Positions 8,042 to 16,438 of a DNA stretch of 64,000 nucleotides are shown here, one piece after another. A model generated the notes under the pieces. It made no database searches. It was not told the origin of the DNA and worked only from the letters and a program-made list of their open reading frames with translations. Where the stretch lies: NCBI GenBank assembly GCA_012513605.1, contig JAAZBV010000154.1:62001-126000 (forward strand). Reading direction: 5' to 3'. The stretch is from Desulfatiglans sp. Its GTDB lineage: Bacteria > Desulfobacterota > DSM-4660 > Desulfatiglandales > HGW-15. Within the stretch, counting starts at the first letter, position 1, and each line of letters opens with the position of its first letter. The translations under genes were made by a program, and so were the position numbers.

Positions 8042-9481
8042 ATGGACATTATGTGCGAAAAGATTTTATTGATAAGTAACACAGGCAAGGATGAGGAGGC
8101 GCTTAAAGAGCTCCTCAGCACAGATCAATATAAGATTACCAGCGCCCCCCTTAACATGGGGATAGAAAAGGCATTAAGTGAAGATGGCCCTGCCCTGATC
8201 ATTGTGGATTATGACCTGATAGGGGAAAAGGCCCATATTTTCTACAGGTTCCAGCAAAAAAAATCCAGGGCATGCATCATTTTTTATGGGCAGGATATTG
8301 CATCAGAGGAGCTTAACATGATGCTGCAACAGGGTATCTATGCCTATATCCCGAAGAGGTTTTTTGCTGATCGCCTGAAGGAAACAATTATCGGGGGGCT
8401 TGAAAACAGGCGCGCCTTCATAGAGATACTTGGGATGATGGGCAGCCTTAAGGAACTAAATATAAGGCTTGAAGAGGAAACAGCATCACTCAAGAAGAGA
8501 AACCGGGAGTTGAGCTTTATAAATATCTTAAGCAGTGAGATATCCTATGAGGCGGGCTGGGCAAATATCTTACAGAGAATGATAGATGCAGGGCTCCCGC
8601 GGGCAGTGGAATACACCCTCTTTGGCCTTTTATACAGGATGGGTTCACACTGGAAACTTGCCATGCATGCGGGCACAGGAATCAGTCCTGAGAATAGCAG
8701 GCTTATTTCTGATATCATTCACAGAGTAAATTCCGACTACAGTCAGGAGATACCTGAAACCGGCATGGACTTGGACTATATCCCCATTAATAGACCTGGG
8801 GTTACCTCATGTGAACAGATTGATATCACCCCTCTTCGTCTTTCAGACGAAACCCTTGGTTTTATGATGTTTAGCGGGGGACAAGCAGCAAACAAAAGTG
8901 AAGAGCCTGTCATGAAACAAACGCTAAGAAATATGCTCTCCCTTTCGCTCAAAAATGCTCAGGAGTATTACAATTTGAAAGAGGCATCTGTAACAGACAG
9001 CCTTACAGGAGTCTATAACCGCAAAGGTCTATTTGATTTTCTTGAAAAGGAGCTCCCAAGGGCAGACCGGTATAAAAAGCCAGTCTCTCTGATTCTCACA
9101 GATATGGACGATTTTAAAGGCATAAATGATACGATGGGCCATCAGGCAGGCGATTATGTCCTAAAAGAATATGCCTCCATACTTAAAAAATCATTTCGTC
9201 TGCCAGATATAGTAACCCGCTTCGGGGGTGATGAATTTGCTATCCTTCTACCTGAAACAGGGCTCAAAGAGGCCCATGCCATCATGCAGAGGGTGATAGA
9301 GGCACTGGATAAGCATACCTTTGAATGGGGCTTAACGAGATTCAAAATAAATATCAGTTATGGGATATCTAACAACGATGAGTTGATAAACCACAATGAT
9401 CAGGATGCACTCATCGGGCTATCTGATGCAAGACTCTATGAACATAAAACGGTCAGGTTCAAAAAGGTTTCACCATATTAA
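8042..9481 (+). CDS. response-regulator-like / GGDEF diguanylate cyclase
   Basis: 479 residues. Residues 1-120 resemble a receiver domain: LIIVDYDL with the candidate phospho-Asp at 56 and AYIPKRF with Lys105. A short coiled coil (about 135-160) leads to a GAF-like region (about 165-310). The GGDEF domain starts near 317 (VTDSLTGVYNRKGL); the catalytic loop is GGDEF at 395-399. RLPD at 386-389 sits exactly five residues before it, matching the RxxD inhibitory site. It should make cyclic di-GMP with product inhibition. ATG at 8042 lacks a clear ribosome site; a second ATG lies 3 codons in. Confidence 0.93.
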   Translation: MDIMCEKILLISNTGKDEEALKELLSTDQYKITSAPLNMGIEKALSEDGPALIIVDYDLIGEKAHIFYRFQQKKSRACIIFYGQDIASEELNMMLQQGIYAYIPKRFFADRLKETIIGGLENRRAFIEILGMMGSLKELNIRLEEETASLKKRNRELSFINILSSEISYEAGWANILQRMIDAGLPRAVEYTLFGLLYRMGSHWKLAMHAGTGISPENSRLISDIIHRVNSDYSQEIPETGMDLDYIPINRPGVTSCEQIDITPLRLSDETLGFMMFSGGQAANKSEEPVMKQTLRNMLSLSLKNAQEYYNLKEASVTDSLTGVYNRKGLFDFLEKELPRADRYKKPVSLILTDMDDFKGINDTMGHQAGDYVLKEYASILKKSFRLPDIVTRFGGDEFAILLPETGLKEAHAIMQRVIEALDKHTFEWGLTRFKINISYGISNNDELINHNDQDALIGLSDARLYEHKTVRFKKVSPY

Positions 9482-9547
9482 AAGCTTGCATATTCTTTTA
9501 TACTCATGCACCATATCTCTTTCTTTGAAAGGGAGGCGCTTTATCTC

Positions 9548-11056
9548 ATGACCAGTATAAATATTTCAGAATACAATGAAAATAATACCATAAAAAAACA
9601 GATTGACCGGGGTAAAGGTCTCTCCATTGACTCTGATAAATTCAGGGAGGGTAACCGGATATCCATTGATATCACTAATATCTTTAATGCGCCTGGTGAT
9701 AATGACATAAAAAAGGATGATATTGAGTCCATTATCTCAGATGTGGCAACAGCCCACAGGATGCTCCTGGCTAACAAGGGAGACATCATGGATAACAATA
9801 TCCCCATGACAGGCTGGGTTGATCTCCCGGTAAATATCTCAGCAGATCATATAGAAAGGATCAAGGCCCTCGTAAAAAAAATATCCCCAAAGATAGATGC
9901 CTTTGTATCGCTGGGGATCGGGGGCTCATACCTCGGTGTTGAGGCCACCATCAAGGCACTCACCCACAACCATTTCAATCAGCTAACTAGAGAAGCAAGG
10001 GGAAACGCACCTGAGATCTATTTTTTAGGCCAGAACATGGACCCAGACTATTTCAGGGACACCCTTGATATGCTTGATGGAAAACGCATTGCAGTAAACG
10101 TGATCTCTAAATCAGGGACAACCACTGAAACAGCTATCGCATTCAGGATCATCCGCAGACTCATGGAGAAAAACAAAGGCAAAGAGGCAGACAGCTTCAT
10201 AATAGCTACAACCGATAAGCTAAAGGGTGCGCTCAAAAACCTAGCAGATAAAAAGGGTTATGAGACCTTTGTTGTGCCTGATGATATAGGCGGCAGGTTT
10301 TCTGTTTTGTCTGATGTTGGACTTATTGGGCTGGCAATGGCGAATATAGATATAGAGGAGTTTATAGCCGGGTTTAAATCCATGCGTGAGATTACCCATA
10401 CTGACGATTTCTGGAAAAACCCGGCGCTTGTGCATGCGGCGGTTCGCCATGCTGCATGGCTTAAGGGTAAAAAGATAGAGGTAATAGCAACCAACTCAAA
10501 CTCCCTCATGCCTGTTGCAAGGTGGATGGAGCAGCTCTTCCCTGAAAGTGAGGGGCACAGGGGCCACGGCATGTGGCTATCCACATCACTCTACTCTGAA
10601 AAGCTCCATGCGAACGGCCAGATGGTGCAGGATGGTGAGAGAAACATCCTTGAGACATTCCTTCTGCTTGAGAGACATGATAATAGCATAGATATCCCGG
10701 GGGATGCGGATAATATTGACGGCCTCAATTATTTATCTGACAGGGGCCTTGATATGAATTTCATAAACAGAAAGGTGATAGAGGGGCCTGCATGGGCGCA
10801 CTATAAAGGCAGTGTTCCAAACATGACCATAAATATACCAGAAAGAAATGCATTTAATATAGGCCAGCTCTATTACCTTATGGAAAAGTCGGTTGCCATA
10901 AGCGGGTATCTTTTCGGTCACAACCCCTTTATACAGCCCGGCGTTGAGGCATATAAAAAGGCCATGTTTGCAATGGCTGGTAAACCGGGGTATGAGGATG
11001 AGGCCAAAAAGATGGAGAAAGAGATGGCCGGACAGGAGCGAATAATCATTAAATGA
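9548..11056 (+). CDS. pgi: glucose-6-phosphate isomerase
   Basis: About 502 residues from this start. Pgi interconverts glucose-6-phosphate and fructose-6-phosphate. Family motifs are SLGIGGSYLGVEATIKAL, VISKSGTTTETAIAFRI (phosphate binding), DIGGRFSVLSDVGL, and NGQMVQDGER. A longer frame opens at 9506, but GGGAGG at 9531-9536 lies 11 bases before the ATG at 9548 and the extra residues (HHISFFEREALYL) look unrelated. The stop codon overlaps the rdgB start (ATGA), so the two are translated together. Confidence 0.95.
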   Translation: MTSINISEYNENNTIKKQIDRGKGLSIDSDKFREGNRISIDITNIFNAPGDNDIKKDDIESIISDVATAHRMLLANKGDIMDNNIPMTGWVDLPVNISADHIERIKALVKKISPKIDAFVSLGIGGSYLGVEATIKALTHNHFNQLTREARGNAPEIYFLGQNMDPDYFRDTLDMLDGKRIAVNVISKSGTTTETAIAFRIIRRLMEKNKGKEADSFIIATTDKLKGALKNLADKKGYETFVVPDDIGGRFSVLSDVGLIGLAMANIDIEEFIAGFKSMREITHTDDFWKNPALVHAAVRHAAWLKGKKIEVIATNSNSLMPVARWMEQLFPESEGHRGHGMWLSTSLYSEKLHANGQMVQDGERNILETFLLLERHDNSIDIPGDADNIDGLNYLSDRGLDMNFINRKVIEGPAWAHYKGSVPNMTINIPERNAFNIGQLYYLMEKSVAISGYLFGHNPFIQPGVEAYKKAMFAMAGKPGYEDEAKKMEKEMAGQERIIIK

Positions 11057-11661
11057 AGATGATATCTATAGTAATCGCAACCAGGAACAAAGGGAAGGTG
11101 GAGGAGATCAGGGAACTTTTACATGGCTATGATGTTGAAGTTAAAACCCTTGATGATTTTGATCCAATACCAGAGGTTATTGAGAACGGGAAGAGCTTTG
11201 AAGAAAATGCCCGCATAAAGGCGATCTTTACCGCAAAGGCGCTAGGGCTCCCTGTAATAGCAGATGATTCAGGGCTTGTTGTGGATGTGTTAAATGGCGC
11301 CCCCGGTGTATATTCTGCCCGGTACGCAGGGGATAAGGCAACAGATGCAGAAAACAACCTTAGACTTTTAAAGGAACTTAATGGGGTTAAAAATAGGAAT
11401 GCCCGTTTTGAAACTGTTGTAGCAATAGCCCTGCCCAATGGTGAAGCCAAAACATATGCCGGTAAAGTAGAGGGAGTAATATTAGATACCCCTGATGGTA
11501 ACATGGGCTTTGGTTATGACCCGCTCTTTTATTATACCCCCTTCTCAAAGACATTTGCCCAGATGACAAATGAAGAAAAAAACAGAATCAGCCACCGGGG
11601 CATGGCCTTTAAGAAACTCACAGGGGAGTTTGACAAAATATTAATTTGGATGGCTTCGTAA
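11053..11661 (+). CDS. rdgB: XTP/dITP diphosphatase (RdgB/HAM1)
   Basis: 202 residues, standard length. It hydrolyses dITP, XTP and ITP to monophosphates, keeping deaminated purines out of DNA. Motifs: IATRNKGKVEEIRELL at the N-terminus, SFEENARIKA, IADDSGLVVDVLNGAPGV, SARYAG, GFGYDPLF and FAQMTNEEKNRISHRG. It begins inside the pgi stop (4-base overlap). A second ATG two codons later is also possible. Together with mazG this window carries two nucleotide-pool sanitising enzymes. Confidence 0.96.
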   Translation: MKMISIVIATRNKGKVEEIRELLHGYDVEVKTLDDFDPIPEVIENGKSFEENARIKAIFTAKALGLPVIADDSGLVVDVLNGAPGVYSARYAGDKATDAENNLRLLKELNGVKNRNARFETVVAIALPNGEAKTYAGKVEGVILDTPDGNMGFGYDPLFYYTPFSKTFAQMTNEEKNRISHRGMAFKKLTGEFDKILIWMAS

Positions 11662-11676
11662 AAAAGCTGAATCTGA

Positions 11677-11743
11677 CACAAAGTCGCAAAGGTAACTACT
11701 TAAAATAAATTGTTTTTATTGGTGTTCTTTGCGGCTTTGCGTG
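11677..11743. repeat. imperfect inverted repeat, 'cacaaagtcgcaaag' type
   Basis: ACACAAAGTCGCAAAG at 11677 faces CTTTGCGGCTTTGCGTG ending at 11743, an imperfect inverted repeat with a 30-base T-rich loop. Repeats of this wording are scattered through many environmental bacterial genomes. It lies just after rdgB and could act as a weak terminator; no long T run follows. Confidence 0.45.
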
Positions 11744-11941
11744 ATAACTTACCTTCTTACAATGTTGTCAATAACCAGTATTGTCTACAATCAATAACGG
11801 ATCAGAAATACAAGACCCGGTTCAATTTATCCGGAAGGACAGGAGAAGGTGATATTATTCATTAAAAAATTTGACATGCCGAATAATATGTATATTTTAG
11901 CCCTATAATTTTAAGGATTTATTACCTGGAAGGAGGCAATA

Positions 11942-12256
11942 ATGCTAAAAGTAACAGAAACCGCAAATGAAAAGATTACAGATTTTCTAAAGGCCCAGAA
12001 AGACCCTTCATATATAAGGTTATTTCTGTCTGAGGGCGGGTGATCGGGCCCGTCGATCGGAATGGCTCTGGATGAGCCAGCGGAAAATGATGAGATAATC
12101 AAGGACAATGGCGTTACATACCTGGTTGATAAGGCCCTTCTTGAACAGGCAAAACCCATAAATGTGGATTTTGTTGATGGCCCAAGGGGATCAGGTTTTT
12201 CCATAACCTCAAACCTGCCAAAAGGCGATTCTTGCAGCAGTTGCACAAGCTGTTAA
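11942..12256 (+). CDS. HesB/IscA-like selenoprotein (in-frame UGA = Sec)
   Basis: An ATG at 11942, preceded by AGGAGG (11931-11936), opens a 104-residue protein only if the TGA at 12041-12043 is read as selenocysteine. The context LSEGG-U-SGPSIGMALDEP aligns with the HesB/IscA motif in which this position is the conserved Cys. The protein continues without a break through YLVDKALLEQAKPINVDFVD and GSGFSITSN to a Cys-rich end (SCSSCTSC). HesB-like selenoproteins are an established family in selenocysteine-using deltaproteobacteria. A SECIS-like hairpin lies at the right distance (see separate entry). The likely role is Fe-S or sulfur/selenium handling; the true substrate is unknown. A conventional gene caller would report only the part after the UGA, from the ATG at 12062. 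Confidence 0.88.
12044..12079 (+). promoter_or_regulatory. bacterial SECIS-like element
   Basis: Downstream of the in-frame UGA, TGGCTC (12063-12068) pairs with GAGCCA (12074-12079) around a 5-base loop TGGAT. The loop starts 26 bases after the UGA and has G at its second and third positions. Known bacterial SECIS hairpins, which bind SelB, sit about 16-37 bases after the UGA and carry a G in the first two loop bases. A second smaller hairpin (GATCG/CGATC) directly follows the UGA. Fold judged by eye. Confidence 0.75.
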
Positions 12257-12277
12257 ACTTGTCTCAGTAACAAAAAT

Positions 12278-12312
12278 CCTCAATGCTTCTTAAAAGAAGA
12301 TTGAGGCTTTTT
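12278..12312. terminator. Rho-independent terminator between convergent genes
   Basis: CCTCAAT (12278-12284) pairs with ATTGAGG (12300-12306) and CTTCT with AGAAG inside, followed by CTTTTTG. It follows the selenoprotein gene. Confidence 0.75.
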
Positions 12313-12378
12313 GTTAAGCTTTTTAATGTACTTTAGGCAGTAACCCTTTTGACTTTTGCTGAAAGCTGAACACTATCT

Positions 12379-12816
12379 TTAAAATGCCCCCAGCTGGCAG
12401 GGTTTAATCTTTATGCCCAGCCTTTCACAGGCAGAAGAGACATGCATTTTAGGTAGATTGAAGGCTTTTGCTATCTCCCATGCAGATGCGCATGCAAGCC
12501 TTTTATCCTTATTTAGTCTATCCCTGATTGCCCTTTCAAGCTCCTCAGGGACAGCATCCATAGGCTTAACAGCCTTATTTTCGGGCTCATAACCGAATAT
12601 ACCCATCTGGCACCGGACAATTCGAACTTCAAGCCTGTCAATGGTAAAACCCACCTCGGCAGGAGTAGCCCCACAGGTATCTGCTATTTTAAATGCCGCA
12701 GCGCAGGTTATCTTATTATCCTTTGCCTTATCGGCAACGGCCTTTGCAATAACCGGATCAACCTTTTTCCCTTCAGGGTGTTTTTTTGAATAATGTCCTC
12801 TGTCATGCTCAGTCAT
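12379..12816 (-). CDS. two-repeat cysteine-containing protein of unknown function
   Basis: 145 residues made of two tandem copies of a 50-60-residue unit (about 18-78 and 88-145). Each copy has a Cys-Ala-x-Ala helix pattern (TCAAAFKIA, ACASAWEIA), then a second helix, then CQ(M/L)G-x-F. The helix-turn-helix-like spacing (SAWEIAKAFNLPKMHVSSA) suggests DNA or partner binding, and the paired Cys could bind metal. I recall similar proteins in Desulfobacterota near molybdenum cofactor or FdhD genes but know no function. It is the last gene of a minus-strand set containing fdhD, MOSC and nifS/nifU genes, which suggests a part in sulfur or metal delivery to molybdenum enzymes. Confidence 0.75.
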   Translation of the reverse strand: MTEHDRGHYSKKHPEGKKVDPVIAKAVADKAKDNKITCAAAFKIADTCGATPAEVGFTIDRLEVRIVRCQMGIFGYEPENKAVKPMDAVPEELERAIRDRLNKDKRLACASAWEIAKAFNLPKMHVSSACERLGIKIKPCQLGAF

Positions 12817-12847
12817 TTTTTTTTAAATCCTTTTCGTCAAATACTAC

Positions 12848-13804
12848 TTACCTTGAAGCAGCAGCCTTTAACGAACCCAGATCAGGCGGCACTAAATCCC
12901 ATTTCTTCAGCACCAGGCCGTCATTTATAAGTATTATCCTCGGTATCTCACCATCACCAAGGAGCCGCCAGTAGTCATCATCCTTTATCTGGTAGATCTC
13001 AAAGGCAGGTTCAAACTCAAAGATAAAATCATCACGCTGCTCCTTATTGTTCATTACAAAGGCAATAACATCAGGCAATTCGCTGTCCTCTGCAATCTTA
13101 TCGAGGTTTTCCATCTCTTCCTTGCAATGGGGGCAGTCGGTAGCCATAATTATTATGATGTGTTTTCCCTTGGACAGATCCTTTTCCGGGAAATTCAGCA
13201 CAAATGGTTCAAAACCATCTTTAACAGGCCCGGTAAGGGCGGTAGTTATACGGTCTATGACCGGCCCTGCAATAATGGGCATAGAGAGACCAGTAAAAAA
13301 GGCAATAGCAACCAGAAACTCCTTCAAGAAATGGGGCCATTTTTTAAAGGACCTGTTCCATTTCCAGGAGATTATTATGAAACAGAGGATCACTATATCC
13401 TCGATCATGGCCTCCTGCGGTGTCCGCTCCACCCACGATCCGAAACAGCCACAGTCATCAGTGGCGCCGGTATACCAAGCCCACCCGGTTGCCGCTATAA
13501 ATATCAGAAAAAGAATGCCTCCCAGAGGCACTGCTATTTTTGGTTGAAAATTTACTGTAAGGGCTGCCCCAAGAGTGCATTCAAGGGTGATAAGGGCCCA
13601 GGCGCCCAGTATGATAAGTAAAGGATTTGATATTATCTCATAATCCCGTATCTGGCGGATAAAAAGGTCCACCCCAAATGCCTTTTGTAGACCTGATATA
13701 AGCAGAATCAGCCCTACAATGCATGACAGGATAACCGGTGTCCAGTTTTTTAATCTGTTAATGATGGTCGGCCAATTACTGGTATTAATACCTTCAGTTG
13801 ACAC
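12848..13804 (-). CDS. MauE/DoxX-type membrane protein with C-terminal thioredoxin-like domain
   Basis: 318 residues. The first 180 carry five hydrophobic segments and the MauE-type cysteine motif DDCGCFG (Cys118, Cys120). From about 195 a thioredoxin-like domain follows (KHIIIIMATDCPHCKEEM) with the redox pair CPHC at 224-227, ending with RIILINDGLVLKKW. The fusion resembles proteins that pass electrons across the inner membrane to periplasmic disulfide targets. Spacing of 31 bases to the next gene and shared direction suggest an operon with fdhD. A role in keeping a molybdenum enzyme or its sulfur carrier reduced is an inference from neighbours. Confidence 0.85.
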   Translation of the reverse strand: MSTEGINTSNWPTIINRLKNWTPVILSCIVGLILLISGLQKAFGVDLFIRQIRDYEIISNPLLIILGAWALITLECTLGAALTVNFQPKIAVPLGGILFLIFIAATGWAWYTGATDDCGCFGSWVERTPQEAMIEDIVILCFIIISWKWNRSFKKWPHFLKEFLVAIAFFTGLSMPIIAGPVIDRITTALTGPVKDGFEPFVLNFPEKDLSKGKHIIIIMATDCPHCKEEMENLDKIAEDSELPDVIAFVMNNKEQRDDFIFEFEPAFEIYQIKDDDYWRLLGDGEIPRIILINDGLVLKKWDLVPPDLGSLKAAASR

Positions 13805-13878
13805 TCAAATGCTCCCTCTGAATAGGATTTGGTTCTAATTACAGAACCATGACTGCTGCCGCAGAAATTGTGAGGATA

Positions 13879-14751
13879 TTACCATATAATCCTCTCCTGT
13901 CCACTGAAAACTATAATATCCTTCCAGTCACTCAGGCATACAAGGGTCATATTAAGGCTATTAGCAAGCTCAACAGCAAGGGCTGTTGGTCTTGAGGCGC
14001 TCAGTATAAAGAATATGCCTGCACGGTTTGCCTTCTGGATCATCTCAAAGCTTATCCTGGATGAAAGCACCACCATAAAAGCATCAAGCAATTTTTTGCC
14101 CATAAGCGCTTTCCCGATTGCCTTGTCAAGGGCATTGTGGCGGCCAACATCCTCGCCCTTTGAGATGACCTCAAGATTATTATCAAGGACAACAATGGCA
14201 TGAGAGCCGCGGGTGATATTATACAGTTTCTGGGTCTCTTCGAGCCTCTCGCCCGCCATGCGGATTTCATCCGGGGTGAGCCGCTTATTTATATCGCCCC
14301 GCTTTAATATCTGGGATATCTCATCAATAAACCCTTTACCGCATATACCGCAACTGGTCTGGCTTACAAAACCTTTTCTTTGCAGGAGGGGGGCAACCTT
14401 TTTGAGCCTCTCAGGGGCAAGGGTTATCTCGACCACATTGGGGTCCATATCTGCGCAGAAACCTATGGAATTGAAATCCGTATGGCCATCAACTATACCC
14501 TCTGCAAGACAAAAGCCTGCCGCATGAAAAACTTCATCACCGGGTGTGCGCATGACAACAGAATAGGGATTTTCTTCAATCCTCATAAGGAGCGGTTCTT
14601 CGCCTATGAGTTCATGACGGTCTGATACAGGCGCACCATTTTCAAACCTTGTTATTTCAAAGGATCGGCTTACCTCAGTGCCGGATATGCGGTCAGCAAA
14701 GATCTTTTCCGGGTACTGATCCATGTTCATTTCAGGTTTTCTCTCAATCAT
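13879..14751 (-). CDS. fdhD: formate dehydrogenase accessory sulfurtransferase FdhD
   Basis: 290 residues. FdhD moves sulfur from a cysteine desulfurase to the bis-MGD cofactor of formate dehydrogenase, which is inactive without it. The signature QTSCGICGKG is at about 131-140, with the sulfur-carrying CxxC (Cys134, Cys137). Other family segments are EEPLLMRIEENPYSVVMRTPGDE, HNALDKAIGK, SSRISFEMIQKA and SRPTALAVELA. It overlaps the MOSC gene by 8 bases and lies in the same direction as a NifS-like and a NifU-like gene. No formate dehydrogenase is in the window, so its target lies elsewhere. Confidence 0.95.
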   Translation of the reverse strand: MIERKPEMNMDQYPEKIFADRISGTEVSRSFEITRFENGAPVSDRHELIGEEPLLMRIEENPYSVVMRTPGDEVFHAAGFCLAEGIVDGHTDFNSIGFCADMDPNVVEITLAPERLKKVAPLLQRKGFVSQTSCGICGKGFIDEISQILKRGDINKRLTPDEIRMAGERLEETQKLYNITRGSHAIVVLDNNLEVISKGEDVGRHNALDKAIGKALMGKKLLDAFMVVLSSRISFEMIQKANRAGIFFILSASRPTALAVELANSLNMTLVCLSDWKDIIVFSGQERIIW

Positions 14752-15181
14752 GTTCGATTATCTGGATACTATCACCCTTTTTAACTGTGCCGCCTTCAAG
14801 CACCTTGGCAAAGATGCCTTCTCTTGGCATAATGCAGTCACCCGCCTGGTAATATATGGCGCACTTGTTGTGGCACTCTTTTCCGATCTGGGTTACCTCT
14901 ACCAGTGTTGTCTCACCGAGTTTAAGCCTGGCGCCAACGGGTATACTCTTCCAGTCAACTCCTTCAGTGGCAAAATTTTCAGCAAAGTCACCAAATGTAA
15001 CATTAAGGCCCCTCTCCTTTGCCTCTTTTATGCTCTCGGATGATAAAAAGCTCACCTGCCTGTGCCATAGCCCTGAATGTCCATCACCATCTATCCCGTA
15101 ATCCTTTTTTACAACTACAGAATCCTGCGGGGTTTTTCTTGTTCCCTTTTTTTTGCTTGTTGCTATTGAAACTATCTTCAT
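14744..15181 (-). CDS. MOSC domain protein
   Basis: About 145 residues; the start MKIVSIATS is preferred over an in-frame ATG four codons upstream. MOSC domains are the C-terminal sulfur-carrier domains of molybdenum cofactor sulfurases and related proteins. Visible motifs: DYGIDGDGHSG, RQVSFLS, NFATEGVDW, LKLGETTLVEVTQIGKECHNKC and PREGIFAKVLEGG. The conserved Cys in ECHNKC is the likely persulfide site. It overlaps fdhD by 8 bases and follows the NifS-like gene by 72 bases, consistent with a sulfur relay to a molybdenum cofactor. Confidence 0.9.
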   Translation of the reverse strand: MKIVSIATSKKKGTRKTPQDSVVVKKDYGIDGDGHSGLWHRQVSFLSSESIKEAKERGLNVTFGDFAENFATEGVDWKSIPVGARLKLGETTLVEVTQIGKECHNKCAIYYQAGDCIMPREGIFAKVLEGGTVKKGDSIQIIEHD

Positions 15182-15253
15182 AAACCATCCCATAAAATCT
15201 CAAGAGGTTATATTAAATACGGCATCTACTCTGAATTGAATGAATGCCCTGGT

Positions 15254-16417
15254 CTATTTTTTATACAGAGGCGAGATATCCCTCAAGGAAACCACCGTAT
15301 CCCTGAGCACTGCTAGAAATCTCTCAACATCCTCTTCCGTGTTTTCAATTCCGAATGTTATCACCATTGTTCCCTGTGCATCGGCGAACTCATGTCCAAT
15401 TGCCAGCAGCACATGGGATGCCCTTAAGGCCCCGGCTGCACAAGCAGACCTGGTGGATACAGCTATACCCTCATCATCAAGCATGAGCACAACACTTTCA
15501 CCCTCTATGTATTTAAGCGATATGCTGATATGATTCGGAAGGCTCTTTTCCGGGTGGCCATTAAGGACATACTCATCAAGATAATCGGGCAGCTCTTTTA
15601 AGAATTTCTTTTTGAGCCTTTTAAAGTGAGCGATCCTTTTTCCCATATCCCTTTTGGCGATCTCTGCGGCCTTGCCCATGCCGACAATGCCTATCATGTT
15701 TTCTGTGCCGGCCCTTTTATTGTTCTCCTGCACTCCTCCGTCAAGCATGGGCCATATGGCAGTCCCTCTCTTGATATATAAGCCGCCTACTCCTGCCGGA
15801 CCATAAAAGGGGTTCGACCCGAAACTTAAAAGATCAACCCCTAGATCCTGCACATCAACAGGTATAACGCCTACAGAGTCAACAGCATCACTGTGGAAGA
15901 GCACATTTCGGGCCTTTGCAATCTCACTGATCTCCTTTATGGGCTGTACGGTGCCAATCTCATTGTTTGAATGCATGATTGATATGAGGATGGTATCATC
16001 CTGAATGGCTGCCTCTATCTCGGCAGGGTCAACCATACCATATTTATCAACAGAGACAGATGTTACATTGTAATCAAACAGTTTCAAGCGCTTAAGAGAC
16101 CTGATCACGGAATTGTGTTCTATATTTGAGGTGATTATATGCTTTCCCTTATCTGCCTTTGCAAAGGCAACACCCTTTATTGCATGATTTACTGATTCTG
16201 TCCCGCCGGAAGTGAAAACCATCTCCTTTGATGTGGAGCAGTTAATAAGTGTAGATACAGCATCCCTTGCCGCCTCAAGTGCAGTTGCCGCAGCATCGCC
16301 CAGACTGTGCTGGCTGGAAGGGTTACCATAGTTATTCCTTATTACATCAATCATGGCCTCCTGCACCTCAGGCAGGAGAGGGTTTGCGGATAAGTGGTCA
16401 AGGTTTATTGTCTTCAT
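15254..16417 (-). CDS. NifS/IscS-family protein lacking the usual PLP lysine
   Basis: 387 residues, clearly of the class V aminotransferase / cysteine desulfurase family: FTSGGTESVNHAIKGVA, SNIEHNSVIRSL, HSNNEIGTVQPIKEI, HSDAVDSVG, GGVQENNKRAGTEN, and the catalytic-Cys loop STRSACAAGAL (Cys326). The position that normally reads S-x-H-K-F/I-Y-G-P, where Lys holds PLP, here reads SFGSNPFYGPAG (198-209), so Lys is replaced by Pro203 and His by Asn202. The usual HVDAxQ is also HSDAVD, and ATTP near the start is SANP. Either it works without an internal aldimine or it is a non-catalytic scaffold. It is 21 bases downstream of the NifU-like gene. Confidence 0.9.
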   Translation of the reverse strand: MKTINLDHLSANPLLPEVQEAMIDVIRNNYGNPSSQHSLGDAAATALEAARDAVSTLINCSTSKEMVFTSGGTESVNHAIKGVAFAKADKGKHIITSNIEHNSVIRSLKRLKLFDYNVTSVSVDKYGMVDPAEIEAAIQDDTILISIMHSNNEIGTVQPIKEISEIAKARNVLFHSDAVDSVGVIPVDVQDLGVDLLSFGSNPFYGPAGVGGLYIKRGTAIWPMLDGGVQENNKRAGTENMIGIVGMGKAAEIAKRDMGKRIAHFKRLKKKFLKELPDYLDEYVLNGHPEKSLPNHISISLKYIEGESVVLMLDDEGIAVSTRSACAAGALRASHVLLAIGHEFADAQGTMVITFGIENTEEDVERFLAVLRDTVVSLRDISPLYKK

Positions 16418-16438
16418 ACTGTTCTCTCTAAGCAGTGC

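Noticed and set aside
12062-12256. 64-residue protein starting at the internal ATG after the UGA
   Set aside because: It is the C-terminal part of the HesB-like selenoprotein; the ribosome site and family N-terminus lie before the UGA.
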